Shown: positions 1 through 14,312 of the stretch, piece after piece
Position numbering within the stretch: the stretch's first letter is position 1
Layout: each line of letters begins with the position of its first letter
Assembly: GCA_916610825.1 (NCBI GenBank)
Contig: OU744446.1
Coordinates: 17,825,131-17,889,130 of the forward strand
DNA: 64,000 bases
Origin: Haliclystus octoradiatus
Taxonomy: Eukaryota > Cnidaria > Staurozoa > Stauromedusae > Haliclystidae
Reading direction: 5' to 3'
Translations under genes and position numbers: made by a program
The notes under the pieces: model-generated
What the model was told of the DNA's origin: nothing
What the model saw: only the letters and a program-made list of their open reading frames with translations
The model's database searches: none

Positions 1-1
1 G

Positions 2-619
2 ACATTTGTCAACTTGGTCAGAAAAGCATTGGACGCCATGGCAGATTGCTATAACAACACTTTAAAGCCTGATGAATGGATGACTGCTCTTGCTGAAGTA
101 GCTTATCTTATAAATTCAAGACCACTTTGGCCAAACTCAAGTGCGGATCCTATTGATATGAACGAAATTATAACACCAAATTCCTTGCTGTATGGACATC
201 ATCTGACTCTTCCACAGCCACAAGATGAAAATAAAATACATCCAAAAGATCGTATGGCATCAATTCAGAAGCGTATTCAAATTTTCTGGAATTATTGGTC
301 ATCGAATATGCCAAATCGTCTATTATGTCGAAATAAGTGGTTTTCACAAAGAAGAAACCTGGAAGTTGGAGATATTGTTTTGGAAAAAAAGAACAACTTA
401 AATGGAATTACCCCGAGAGCAATATGGCCAGTCGCTATGGTAACTGAAACGTTCCCTGGTACAGATGGACTTGTCAGGAAGGTGAAGATTCAAAACAAAG
501 CTGGAAGTTATGATAGACCTATTGCAAAGCTTATTCTATTGGCAACAAAAGAAGAAATAGATGCAAAAGCCATCAACGGTACAGAAGAAATCCTGGCTGG
601 TATAAAAAGAATAAGATAA
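2..619 (+). CDS. pol: BEL/Pao pol, C-terminal fragment (end of integrase and DUF5641-like domain)
   Basis: The open frame runs from base 2 to a TAA at 617-619. It begins just after the integrase catalytic glutamate seen in the fuller copy at 34670-41304 and covers the end of the integrase plus the C-terminal domain typical of BEL/Pao pol (DUF5641-like; note WFSQRRNLEVGDIVL and the later YDRPIAKL). In the intact protein this region follows the DDE core and probably contributes to DNA or chromatin binding. The fragment has no start codon of its own, because the rest of gag-pol lies to the left of the window. No stop or frameshift is visible. It is nearly identical to the same region of the 34670-41304 copy, so this insertion is young. 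Confidence 0.93.
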   Translation, partial: TFVNLVRKALDAMADCYNNTLKPDEWMTALAEVAYLINSRPLWPNSSADPIDMNEIITPNSLLYGHHLTLPQPQDENKIHPKDRMASIQKRIQIFWNYWSSNMPNRLLCRNKWFSQRRNLEVGDIVLEKKNNLNGITPRAIWPVAMVTETFPGTDGLVRKVKIQNKAGSYDRPIAKLILLATKEEIDAKAINGTEEILAGIKRIR

Positions 620-680
620 TTATATGAATAAAGATTGATCTCATCTATCGTTCAAAATTTGTTAAATTAAACTTCTCACT

Positions 681-689
681 AAGGGGGAG
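681..689 (+). other. Polypurine tract of element 1
   Basis: The run aagggggag lies immediately 5' of the LTR that starts TGATCG at 690. This is the expected position of the plus-strand primer in an LTR retrotransposon. The same nine bases precede the 3' LTR in both other copies (35035-35043 on the minus strand, and 52384-52392). Confidence 0.85.
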
Positions 690-1055
690 TGATCGATTAA
701 TCTTATATCCGCCATTTTTTTAATATAAACGTCATGTTATTTGTGTTGATTTACGTCATTATGTTATTTTTATAGCTTGCGAAATATTTTAAAATAATTT
801 TGATTATGTAAGCAAAATATACCTTTAGAAAAGCCTAGACTAATTCAGAAACTTCAGTATGAGAAGCTACATTCGAAACGAAATCATACAACATTTTAGA
901 AATTATATATATTGAAACATGAGATGATTACGAAATAAATTGTTATGAACTTATGAATCGTCCGTGTGTTTGTATTCGACCCCGTATTCGAACCCTCATA
1001 CTCAAATAAGAAGTCAATTAATATGTGAATAAGGATTTTCAAAATTGGCAAAACA
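690..1055 (+). repeat. 3' LTR of element 1 (366 bp)
   Basis: The LTR starts TG and ends CA and is one base longer than the 365-bp LTRs of the other two copies. The extra base is a T in the aaatatttt run near 790. The boundary with the satellite is sharp at 1055/1056, inside a monomer. Confidence 0.95.
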
Positions 1056-4000
1056 TCTTACGTGCCATGCTATTTTGTCAAATGTCGATATTTCAGATAA
1101 AAATTACTCCAAGTGATAAATACATCTTTAATAAACAATTGAATTCAATTTCAGCGAAAGTTTTGATCAAAAACTTCATTTAATCTTCAAAAAGTTTTTG
1201 TACACAAATGGCATATTTCCAAAAATTGTACACATCTTACGTACCATGCGATTTTGTCAAATGTCGATATTTCAGATAAAAATTACTCCATGTGATATAT
1301 AGATCTTTAATAAAATGTGAAAATCAATTTCAGTGAAAGTTTTGATCAAAAACTTCATTTAATCTTCAAAAAGTTTTTGTACACAAATGGCATATTTTCA
1401 AAAATTGTACACATCTTACGTGCCATGCTATTTTGTCAAATGTCGATATTTCAGATAAAAATTGCTCCAAGTGATAAATACATCTTTAATAAACAATTGA
1501 ATTCAATTTCAGCGAAAGTTTTGATCAAAAACTTCATTTAATCTTCAAAAAGTTTTTGTACACAAATGGCATATTTCCAAAAATTGTACACATCTTATGT
1601 ACCATGCGATTTTGTCAAATGTCGATATTTCAGATAAAAATTACTCCGTGTGATAAATAGATCTTTAATAAACTATGGAATTCAATTTCAGCGAAAGTGT
1701 TGATCAAAAACTTCATTTAATCTTCAAAAAGTTTTTGTACACAAATGGCATATTTCTAAAAATTGTACACATCTTACGTACCATGCGATTTTGTCAAATG
1801 TCGATATTTCAGATAAAAATTACTCCATGTGATAAATACATCTTTAATAAACTATGAAAATCAATTTCAGTGAAAGTTTTGATCAAAAACTTCATTTAAT
1901 CTTCAAAAAGTTTTTGTACACAAATGGCATATTTTCAAAAATTGTACACATCTTACGTACCATGCGATTTTGTCAAATGTCGATATTTCAGATAAAAATT
2001 ACTCCATGTGATAAATACATCTTTAATAAACAATGGAATTCAATTTCAGCGAAAGTTTTGATCAAAAACTTCATTTAATCTTCAAAAAGTTTTTGTACAC
2101 AAATGGCATATTTCCAAAAATTGTACACATCTTACGTACCATGCGATTTTGTCAAATGTCGATATTTCAGATAAAAATTACTCCATGTGATATATAGATC
2201 TTTAATAAAATATGAAAATCAATTTCAGTGAAAGTTTTGATCAAAAACTTCATTTAATCTTCAAAAAGTTTTTGTACACAAATGGCATATTTTCAAAAAT
2301 TGTACACATCTTACGTGCCATGCTATTTTGTCAAATGTCGATATTTCAGATAAAAATTACTCCAAGTGATAAATACATCTTTAGTAAACAATTGAATTCA
2401 ATTTCAGCGAAAGTTTTGATCAAAAACTTCATTTAATCTTCAAAAAGTTTTTGTACACAAATGGCATATTTCCAAAAAGTGTACACATCTTATGTACCAT
2501 GCGATTTTGTCAAATGTCGATATTTCAGATAAAAATTACTCCATGTAATAAATAGATCTTTAATAAACTATGGAATTCAATTTCAGCGAAAGTGTTGATC
2601 AAAAACTTCATTTAATCTTCAAAAAGTTTTTGTACACAAATGGCATATTTCCAAAAATTGTACACATCTTACGTACCATGTGATTTTGTCAAATGTCGAT
2701 ATTTCAGATAAAAATTACTCCATGTAATAAATACATCTTTAATAAACCATGGAAGTCAATTTCAGCGAAAGTTTTGATCAAAAACTTCATTTAATCTTCA
2801 AAAAGTTTTTGTACACAAATGGCATATTTCCAAAAATTGTACACATCTTATGTACCATGCAATTTTGTCAAATGTCGATATTTCAGATAAAAATTACTCC
2901 ATGTGATAAATACATCTTTAATAAACTATGAAAATCAATTTCAGTGAAAGTTTTGATCAAAAACTTCATTTAATCTTCAAAAAGTTTTTGTACACAAATG
3001 GCATATTTTCAAAAATTGTACACATCTTACGTACCATGCGATTTTGTCAAATGTCGATACTTCAGATAAAAATTACTCCATGTGATAAATACATCTTTAA
3101 TAAACAATGGAATTCAATTTCAGCGAAAGTTTTGATCAAAAACTTCATTTAATCTTCAAAAAGTTTTTGTACACAAATGGCATATTTCCAAAAATTGTAC
3201 ACATCTTACGTACCATGCGATTTTGTCAAATGTCGATATTTCAGATAAAAATTACTCCATGTGATATATAGATCTTTAATAAAATATGAAAATCAATTTC
3301 AGTGAAAGTTTTGATCAAAAACTTCATTTAATCTTCAAAAAGTTTTTGTACACAAATGGCATATTTTCAAAAATTGTACACATCTTACGTGCCATGCTAT
3401 TTTGTCAAATGTCGATATTTCAGATAAAAATTACTCCAAGTGATAAATACATCTTTAATAAACAATTGAATTCAATTTCAGCGAAAGTTTTGATCAAAAA
3501 CTTCATTTAATCTTCAAAAAGTTTTTGTACACAAATGGCATATTTCCAAAAAGTGTACACATCTTATGTACCATGCGATTTTGTCAAATGTCGATATTTC
3601 AGATAAAAATTACTCCATGTAATAAATACATCTTTAATAAACTATGGAATTCAATTTCAGCAAAAGTTTTGATCAAAAACTTCATTTAATCTTCAAAAAG
3701 TTTTTGTACACAAATGGCATATTTCCAAAAAGTGTACACATCTTATGTACCATGCGATTTTGTCAAATGTCGATATTTCAGATAAAAATTACTCCATGTA
3801 ATAAATAGATCTTTAATAAACTATGGAATTCAATTTCAGCGAAAGTGTTGATCAAAAACTTCGTTTAATCTTCAAAAAGTTTTTGTACACAAATGGCATA
3901 TTTCCAAAAATTGTACACATCTTACGTACCATGCGATTTTGTCAAATGTCGATATTTCAGATAAAAATTACTCCATGTAATAAATACATCTTTAATAAAC

Positions 4001-7000
4001 CATGGAATTCAATTTCAGCGAAAGTTTTGATCAAAAACTTCATTTAATCTTCAAAAAGTTTTTGTACACAAATGGCATATTTCCAAAAATTGTACACATC
4101 TTATGTACCATGCAATTTTGTCAAATGTCGATATTTCAGATAAAAATTACTCCATGTGATAAATACATCTTTAATAAACTATGAAAATCAATTTCAGTGA
4201 AAGTTTTGATCAAAAACTTCATTTAATCTTCAAAAAGTTTTTGTACACAAATGGCATATTTTCAAAAATTGTACACATCTTACGTACCATGCGATTTTGT
4301 CAAATGTCGATATTTCAGATAAAAATTACTCCATGTGATAAATACATCTTTAATAAAATATGAAAATCAATTTCAGTGAAAGTTTTGATCAAAAACTTCA
4401 TTTAATCTTCAAAAAGTTTTTGTACACAAATGGCATATTTTCAAAAATTGTACACATCTTACGTGCCATGCTATTTTGTCAAATGTCGATATTTCAGATA
4501 AAAATTACTCCAAGTGATAAATACATCTTTAATAAACAATTGAATTCAATTTCAGCGAAAGTTTTGATCAAAAACTTCATTTAATCTTCAAAAAGTTTTT
4601 GTACACAAATGGCATATTTCCAAAAATTGTACACATCTTATGTACCATGCGATTTTGTCAAATGTCGATATTTCAGATAAAAATTACTCCATGTGGTATA
4701 TACATCTTTAATAAACTATGAAAATCAATTTCAGTGAAAGTTTTGATCAAAAACTTCATTTAATCTTCAAAAAGTTTTTGTACACAAATGGCATATTATC
4801 AAAATTTGTACACATCTTACGTACCATGCGATTTTGTCAAATGTCGATATTTCAGATAAAAATTACTCCATGTGGTATATACATCTTTAATAAACTATGA
4901 AAATCAATTTCAGTGAAAGTTTTGATCAAAAACTTCATTTAATCTTCAAAAAGTTTTTGTACACAAATGGCATATTTCCAAAAAGTGTACACATCTTATG
5001 TACCATGCGATTTTGTCAAATGTCGATATTTCAGATAAAAATTACTCCATGTAATAAATACATCTTTAATAAACTATGGAATTCAATTTCAGCAAAAGTT
5101 TTGATCAAAAACTTCATTTAATCTTCAAAAAGTTTTTGTACACAAATGGCATATTTCCAAAAAGTGTACACATCTTATGTACCATGCGATTTTGTCAAAT
5201 GTCGATATTTCAGATAAAAATTACTCCATGTAATAAATAGATCTTTAATAAACTATGGAATTCAATTTCAGCGAAAGTGTTGATCAAAAACTTCATTTAA
5301 TCTTCAAAAAGTTTTTGTACACAAATGGCATATTTCCAAAAATTGTACACATCTTACGTACCATCCGATTTTGTCAAATGTCGATATTTCAGATAAAAAT
5401 TACTCCATGTGATAAATACATCTTTAATAAACTATGAAAATCAATTTCAGTGAAAGTTTTGATCAAAAACTTCATTTAATCTTCAAAAAGTTTTTGTACA
5501 CAAATGGCATATTTTCAAAAATTGTACACATCTTACGTACCATGCGATTTTGTCAAATGTCGATATTTCAGATAAAAATTACTCCATGTGATAAATACAT
5601 CTTTAATAAACAATGGAATTCAATTTCAGCGAAAGTTTTGATCAAAAACTTCATTTAATCTTCAAAAAGTTTTTGTACACAAATGGCATATTTCCAAATA
5701 TTGTACACATCTTACGTACCATGCGATTTTGTCAAATGTCGATATTTCAGATAAAAATTACTCCATGTGATATATAGATCTTTAATAAAATGTGAAAATC
5801 AATTTCAGTGAAAGTTTTGATCAAAAACTTCATTTAATCTTCAAAACGTTTTTGTACACAAATGGCATATTTTCAAAAATTGTACACATCTTACGTGCCA
5901 TGCTATTTTGTCAAATGTCGATATTTCAGATAAAAATTACTCCAAGTGATAAATACATCTTTAATAAACAATTGAATTCAATTTCAGCGAAAGTTTTGAT
6001 CAAAAACTTCATTTAATCTTCAAAAAGTTTTTGTACACAAATGGCATATTTCCAAAAATTGTACACATCTTATGTACCATGCGATTTTGTCAAATGTCGA
6101 TATTTCAGATAAAAATTACTCCATGTGATAAATAGATCTTTAATAAACTATGGAATTCAATTTCAGCGAAAGTGTTGATCAAAAACTTCATTTAATCTTC
6201 AAAAAGTTTTTGTACACAAATGGCATATTTCCAAAAATTGTACATATCTTATGTACCATGCGATTTTGTCAAATGTCGATATTTCAGATAAAAATTACTC
6301 CATGTGATAAATAGATCTTTAATAAACTATGGAATTCAATTTCAGCGAAAGTGTTGATCAAAAACTTCATTTAATCTTCAAAAAGTTTTTGTACACAAAT
6401 GGCATATTTCCAAAAATTGTACAAATCTTACGTACCATGCGATTTTGTCAAATGTCGATATTTCAGATAAAAATTACTCCATGTGATAAATACATCTTTA
6501 ATAAACTATGAAAATCAATTTCAGTGAAAGTTTTGATCAAAAACTTCATTTAATCTTCAAAAAGTTTTTGTACACAAATGGCATATTTTCAAAAATTGTA
6601 CACATCTTACGTACCATGCGATTTTGTCAAATGTCGATATTTCAGATAAAAATTAATCCATGTGATAAATACATCTTTAATAAACAATGGAATTCAATTT
6701 CAGCGAAAGTTTTGATCAAAAACTTCATTTAATCTTCAAAAAGTTTTTGTACACAAATGGCATATTTCCAAAAATTGTACACATCTTACGTACCATGCGA
6801 TTTTGTCAAATGTCGATATTTCAGATAAAAATTACTCCATGTGATATATAGATCTTTAATAAAATATGAAAATCAATTTCAGTGAAAGTTTTGATCAAAA
6901 ACTTCATTTAATCTTCAAAAAGTTTTTGTACACAAATGGCATATTTTCAAAAATTGTACACATCTTACGTACCATGCGATTTTGTCAAATGTCGATATTT

Positions 7001-8118
7001 CAGATAAAAATTAATCCATGTGATAAATACATCTTTAATAAACAATGGAATTCAATTTCAGCGAAAGTTTTGATCAAAAACTTCATTTAATCTTCAAAAA
7101 GTTTTTGTACACAAATGGCATATTTCCAAAAATTGTACACATCTTACGTACCATGCGATTTTGTCAAATGTCGATATTTCAGATAAAAATTACTCCATGT
7201 GATATATAGATCTTTAATAAAATATGAAAATCAATTTCAGTGAAAGTTTTGATCAAAAACTTCATTTAATCTTCAAAAAGTTTTTGTACACAAATGGCAT
7301 ATTTTCAAAAATTGTACACATCTTACGTGCCATGCTATTTTGTCAAATGTCGATATTTCAGATAAAAATTACTCCAAGTGATAAATACATCTTTAATAAA
7401 CAATTGAATTCAATTTCAGCGAAAGTTTTGATCAAAAACTTCATTTAATCTTCAAAAAGTTTTTGTACACAAATGGCATATTTTCAAAAATTGTACACAT
7501 CTTACGTGCCATGCTATTTTGTCAAATGTCGATATTTCAGATAAAAATTACTCCAAGTGATAAATACATCTTTAATAAACAATTGAATTCAATTTCAGCG
7601 AAAGTTTTGATCAAAAACTTCATTTAATCTTCAAAAAGTTTTTGTACACAAATGGCATATTTCCAAAAATTGTACACATCTTACGTACCATGCGATTTTG
7701 TCAAATGTCGATATTTCAGATAAAAATTACTCCATGTGATAAATACATCTTTAATAAACTATGAAAATCAATTTCAGTGAAAGTTTTGATCAAAAACTTC
7801 ATTTAATCTTCAAAAAGTTTTTGTACACAAATGGCATATTTTCAAAAATTGTACACATCTTACGTGCCATGCTATTTTGTCAAATGTCGATATTTCAGAT
7901 AAAAATTACTCCAAGTGATAAATACATCTTTAATAAACAATTGAATTCAATTTCAGCGAAAGTTTTGATCAAAAACTTCATTTAATCTTCAAAAAGTTTT
8001 TGTACACAAATGGCATATTTCCAAAAATTGTACACATCTTATGTACCATGCGATTTTGTCAAATGTCGATATTTCAGATAAAAATTACTTCATGTGATAT
8101 ATAGATCTTTAATAAAAT

Positions 8119-11100
8119 ATGAAAATCAATTTCAGTGAAAGTTTTGATCAAAAACTTCATTTAATCTTCAAAAAGTTTTTGTACACAAATGGCATATTTC
8201 CAAAAATTGTACACATCTTATGTGCCATGCTATTTTGTCAAATGTCGATATTTCAGATAAAAATTACTCCAAGTGATAAATACATCTTTAATAAACAATT
8301 GAATTCAATTTCAGCGAAAGTTTTGATCAAAAACTTCATTTAATCTTCAAAAAGTTTTTGTACACAAATGGCATATTTCCAAAAATTGTACACATCTTAT
8401 GTACCATGCGATTTTGTCAAATGTCGATATTTCAGATAAAAATTACTCCATGTGATAAATAGATCTTTAATAAACTATGGAATTCAATTTCAGCGAAAGT
8501 GTTGATCAAAAACTTCATTTAATCTTCAAAAAGTTTTTGTACACAAATGGCATATTTCCAAAAATTGTACACATCTTACGTACCATGCGATTTTGTCAAA
8601 TGTCGATATTTCAGATAAAAATTACTCCATGTGATAAATACATCTTTAATAAACTATGAAAATCAATTTCAGTGAAAGTTTTGATCAAAAACTTCATTTA
8701 ATCTTCAAAAAGTTTTTGTACACAAATGGCATAATTTCAAAAATTGTACACATCTTACGTACCATGCGATTTTGTCAAATGTCGATATTTCAGATAAAAA
8801 TTAATCCATGTGATAAATACATCTTTAATAAACAATGGAATTCAATTTCAGCGAAAGTTTTGATCAAAAACTTCATTTAATCTTCAAAAAGTTTTTGTAC
8901 ACAAATGGCATATTTTCAAAAATTGTACACATCTTACGTGCCATGCTATTTTGTCAAATGTCGATATTTCAGATAAAAATTACTCCAAGTGATAAATACA
9001 TCTTTAATAAACAATTGAATTCAATTTCAGCGAAAGTTTTGATCAAAAACTTCATTTAATCTTCAAAAAGTTTTTGTACACAAATGGCATATTTCCAAAA
9101 ATTGTACACATCTTATGTACCATGCGATTTTGTCAAATGTCGATATTTCAGATAAAAATTACTCCATGTGATATATAGATCTTTAATAAAATATGAAAAT
9201 CAATTTCAGTGAAAGTTTTGATCAAAAACTTCATTTAATCTTCAAAAAGTTTTTGTACACAAATGGCATATTTCCAAAAATTGTACACATCTTATGTGCC
9301 ATGCTATTTTGTCAAATGTCGATATTTCAGATAAAAATTACTCCAAGTGATAAATACATCTTTAATAAACAATTGAATTCAATTTCAGCGAAAGTTTTGA
9401 TCAAAAACTTCATTTAATCTTCAAAAAGTTTTTGTACACAAATGGCATATTTCCAAAAATTGTACACATCTTATGTACCATGCGATTTTGTCAAATGTCG
9501 ATATTTCAGATAAAAATTACTCCATGTGATAAATAGATCTTTAATAAACTATGGAATTCAATTTCAGCGAAAGTGTTGATCAAAAACTTCATTTAATCTT
9601 CAAAAAGTTTTTGTACACAAATGGCATATTTCCAAAAATTGTACACATCTTACGTACCATGCGATTTTGTCAAATGTCGATATTTCAGATAAAAATTACT
9701 CCATGTGATAAATACATCTTTAATAAACTATGAAAATCAATTTCAGTGAAAGTTTTGATCAAAAACTTCATTTAATCTTCAAAAAGTTTTTGTACACAAA
9801 TGGCATATTTTCAAAAATTGTACACATCTTACGTACCATGCGATTTTGTCAAATGTCGATATTTCAGATAAAAATTACTCCAAGTGATAAATACATCTTT
9901 AATAAACAATTGAATTAAATTTCAGCGAAAGTTTTGATCAAAAACTTCATTTAATCTTCAAAAAGTTTTTGTACACAAATGGCATATTTCCAAAAATTGT
10001 ACACATCTTATGTACCATGCGATTTTGTCAAATGTCGATATTTCAGATAAAAATTACTCCATGTGATAAATAGATCTTTAATAAACTATGGAATTCAATT
10101 TCAGCGAAAGTGTTGATCAAAAACTTCATTTAATCTTCAAAAAGTTTTTGTACACAAATGGCATATTTCCAAAAATTGTACACATCTTACGTACCATGCG
10201 ATTTTGTCAAATGTCGATATTTCAGATAAAAATTACTCCATGTGATAAATACATCTTTAATAAACTATGAAAATCAATTTCAGTGAAAGTTTTGATCAAA
10301 AACTTCATTTAATCTTCAAAAAGTTTTTGTACACAAATGGCATAATTTCAAAAATTGTACACATCTTACGTACCATGCGATTTTGTCAAATGTCGATATT
10401 TCAGATAAAAATTAATCCATGTGATAAATACATCTTTAATAAACAATGGAATTCAATTTCAGCGAAAGTTTTGATCAAAAACTTCATTTAATCTTCAAAA
10501 AGTTTTTGTACACAAATGGCATATTTCCAAAAATTGTACACATCTTACGTACCATGCGATTTTGTCAAATGTCGATATTTCAGATAAAAATTACTCCATG
10601 TGATAAATACATCTTTAATAAACTATGAAAATCAATTTCAGTGAAAGTTTTGATCAAAAACTTAATTTAATCTTCAAAAAGTTTTTGTACACAAATGGCA
10701 TATTTTCAAAAATTGTACACATCTTACGTGCCATGCTATTTTGTCAAATGTCGATATTTCAGATAAAAATTACTCCAAGTGATAAATACATCTTTAATAA
10801 ACAATTGAATTCAATTTCAGCGAAAGTTTTGATCAAAAACTTCATTTAATCTTCAAAAAGTTTTTGTACACAAATGGCATATTTCCAAAAATTGTACACA
10901 TCTTATGTACCATGCGATTTTGTCAAATGTCGATATTTCAGATAAAAATTACTTCATGTGATATATAGATCTTTAATAAAATATGAAAATCAATTTCAGT
11001 GAAAGTTTTGATCAAAAACTTCATTTAATCTTCAAAAAGTTTTTGTACACAAATGGCATATTTCCAAAAATTGTACACATCTTATGTGCCATGCTATTTT

Positions 11101-13846
11101 GTCAAATGTCGATATTTCAGATAAAAATTACTCCAAGTGATAAATACATCTTTAATAAACAATTGAATTCAATTTCAGCGAAAGTTTTGATCAAAAACTT
11201 CATTTAATCTTCAAAAAGTTTTTGTACACAAATGGCATATTTCCAAAAATTGTACACATCTTATGTACCATGCGATTTTGTCAAATGTCGATATTTCAGA
11301 TAAAAATTACTCCATGTGATAAATAGATCTTTAATAAACTATGGAATTCAATTTCAGCGAAAGTGTTGATCAAAAACTTCATTTAATCTTCAAAAAGTTT
11401 TTGTACACAAATGGCATATTTCCAAAAATTGTACACATCTTACGTACCATGCGATTTTGTCAAATGTTGATATTTCAGATAAAAATTACTCCATGTGATA
11501 AATACATCTTTAATAAACTATGAAAATCAATTTCAGTGAAAGTTTTGATCAAAAACTTCATTTAATCTTCAAAAAGTTTTTGTACACAAATGGCATAATT
11601 TCAAAAATTGTACACATCTTACGTACCATGCGATTTTGTCAAATGTCGATATTTCAGATAAAAATTAATCCATGTGATAAATACATCTTTAATAAACAAT
11701 GGAATTCAATTTCAGCGAAAGTTTTGATCAAAAACTTCATTTAATCTTCAAAAAGTTTTTGTACACAAATGGCATATTTTCAAAAATTGTACACATCTTA
11801 CGTGCCATGCTATTTTGTCAAATGTCGATATTTCAGATAAAAATTACTCCAAGTGATAAATACATCTTTAATAAACAATTGAATTCAATTTCAGCGAAAG
11901 TTTTGATCAAAAACTTCATTTAATCTTCAAAAAGTTTTTGTACACAAATGGCATATTTCCAAAAATTGTACACATCTTATGTACCATGCGATTTTGTCAA
12001 ATGTCGATATTTCAGATAAAAATTACTCCATGTGATATATAGATCTTTAATAAAATATGAAAATCAATTTCAGTGAAAGTTTTGATCAAAAACTTCATTT
12101 AATCTTCAAAAAGTTTTTGTACACAAATGGCATATTTCCAAAAATTGTACACATCTTATGTGCCATGCTATTTTGTCAAATGTCGATATTTCAGATAAAA
12201 ATTACTCCAAGTGATAAATACATCTTTAATAAACAATTGAATTCAATTTCAGCGAAAGTTTTGATCAAAAACTTCATTTAATCTTCAAAAAGTTTTTGTA
12301 CACAAATGGCATATTTCCAAAAATTGTACACATCTTATGTACCATGCGATTTTGTCAAATGTTGATATTTCAGATAAAAATTACTCCATGTGATAAATAG
12401 ATCTTTAATAAACTATGGAATTCAATTTCAGCGAAAGTGTTGATCAAAAACTTCATTTAATCTTCAAAAAGTTTTTGTACACAAATGGCATATTTCCAAA
12501 AATTGTACACATCTTACGTACCATGCGATTTTGTCAAATGTCGATATTTCAGATAAAAATTACTCCATGTGATAAATACATCTTTAATAAACTATGAAAA
12601 TCAATTTCAGTGAAAGTTTTGATCAAAAACTTCATTTAATCTTCAAAAAGTTTTTGTACACAAATGGCATATTTTCAAAAATTGTACACATCTTACGTAC
12701 CATGCGATTTTGTCAAATGTCGATATTTCAGATAAAAATTACTCCAAGTGATAAATACATCTTTAATAAACAATTGAATTAAATTTCAGCGAAAGTTTTG
12801 ATCAAAAACTTCATTTAATCTTCAAAAAGTTTTTGTACACAAATGGCATATTTCCAAAAATTGTACACATCTTATGTACCATGCGATTTTGTCAAATGTC
12901 GATATTTCAGATAAAAATTACTCCATGTGATAAATACATCTTTAATAAACTATGAAAATCAATTTCAGTGAAAGTTTTGATCAAAAACTTCATTTAATCT
13001 TCAAAAAGTTTTTGTACACAAATGGCATATTTCCAAAAATTGTACACATCTTATGTACCATGCGATTTTGTCAAATGTCGATATTTCAGATAAAAATTAC
13101 TTCATGTGATATATAGATCTTTAATAAAATATGAAAATCAATTTCAGTGAAAGTTTTGATCAAAAACTTCATTTAATCTTCAAAAAGTTTTTGTACACAA
13201 ATGGCATATTTCCAAAAATTGTACACATCTTATGTGCCATGCTATTTTGTCAAATGTCGATATTTCAGATAAAAATTACTCCAAGTGATAAATACATCTT
13301 TAATAAACAATTGAATTCAATTTCAGCGAAAGTTTTGATCAAAAACTTCATTTAATCTTCAAAAAGTTTTTGTACACAAATGGCATATTTCCAAAAATTG
13401 TACACATCTTATGTACCATGCGATTTTGTCAAATGTCGATATTTCAGATAAAAATTACTCCATGTGATAAATAGATCTTTAATAAACTATGGAATTCAAT
13501 TTCAGCGAAAGTGTTGATCAAAAACTTCATTTAATCTTCAAAAAGTTTTTGTACACAAATGGCATATTTCCAAAAATTGTACACATCTTACGTACCATGC
13601 GATTTTGTCAAATGTCGATATTTCAGATAAAAATTACTCCATGTGATAAATACATCTTTAATAAACTATGAAAATCAATTTCAGTGAAAGTTTTGATCAA
13701 AAACTTCATTTAATCTTCAAAAAGTTTTTGTACACAAATGGCATAATTTCAAAAATTGTACACATCTTACGTACCATGCGATTTTGTCAAATGTCGATAT
13801 TTCAGATAAAAATTAATCCATGTGATAAATACATCTTTAATAAACA
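8119..13846 (+). repeat. Higher-order repeat in array 1: two 16-monomer units of 2,864 bp
   Basis: Diagnostic variants recur at 2,864 bp (16 x 179). The change gaattaaattt is at about 9914 and 12778. The change acttcatgtg is at about 8088 and 10952. The cataatttc variant and the order of monomer types also repeat (8119/10983, 8477/11341, 8656/11520, 8835/11699, 9193/12057, 9730/12594). Single substitutions distinguish the units. This is the pattern left by unequal exchange over blocks of monomers. Confidence 0.8.
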
Positions 13847-14310
13847 ATGGAATTCAATTTCAGCGAAAGTTTTGATCAAAAACTTCATTTAATCTTCAAA
13901 AAGTTTTTGTACACAAATGGCATATTTCCAAAAATTGTACACATCTTACGTACCATGCGATTTTGTCAAATGTCGATATTTCAGATAAAAATTACTCCAT
14001 GTGATATATAGATCTTTAATAAAATATGAAAATCAATTTCAGTGAAAGTTTTGATCAAAAACTTCATTTAATCTTCAAAAAGTTTTTGTACACAAATGGC
14101 ATATTTTCAAAAATTGTACACATCTTACGTGCCATGCTATTTTGTCAAATGTCGATATTTCAGATAAAAATTACTCCAAGTGATAAATACATCTTTAATA
14201 AACAATTGAATTCAATTTCAGCGAAAGTTTTGATCAAAAACTTCATTTAATCTTCAAAAAGTTTTTGTACACAAATGGCATATTTCCAAAAATTGTACAC
14301 ATCTTATGTA

Positions 14311-14312
14311 CC
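14311..14312 (+). other. Two-base insertion: the only length variant found in about 249 monomers
   Basis: This monomer reads ccatatgcga where all others read ccatgcga, or close variants without the extra AT. The monomer phase is 64 modulo 179 before it and 66 after it. No other change of register was found within any of the four arrays. Confidence 0.85.

Larger units (their letters stand above)
1..1055 (+). mobile_element. BEL/Pao LTR retrotransposon, 3' part only (element 1)
   Basis: This is the 3' end of a BEL/Pao element cut by the window edge. It contains the end of the pol frame, a short untranslated stretch, a polypurine tract and the 3' LTR. Apart from one extra T in the LTR it matches the last 1,054 bp of the minus-strand element at 34670-41304, whose base 35723 corresponds to base 1 here. 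The sequence just outside the LTR is tctta (1056-1060), the expected right copy of a 5-bp target duplication. Its partner lies outside the window. Confidence 0.95.
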
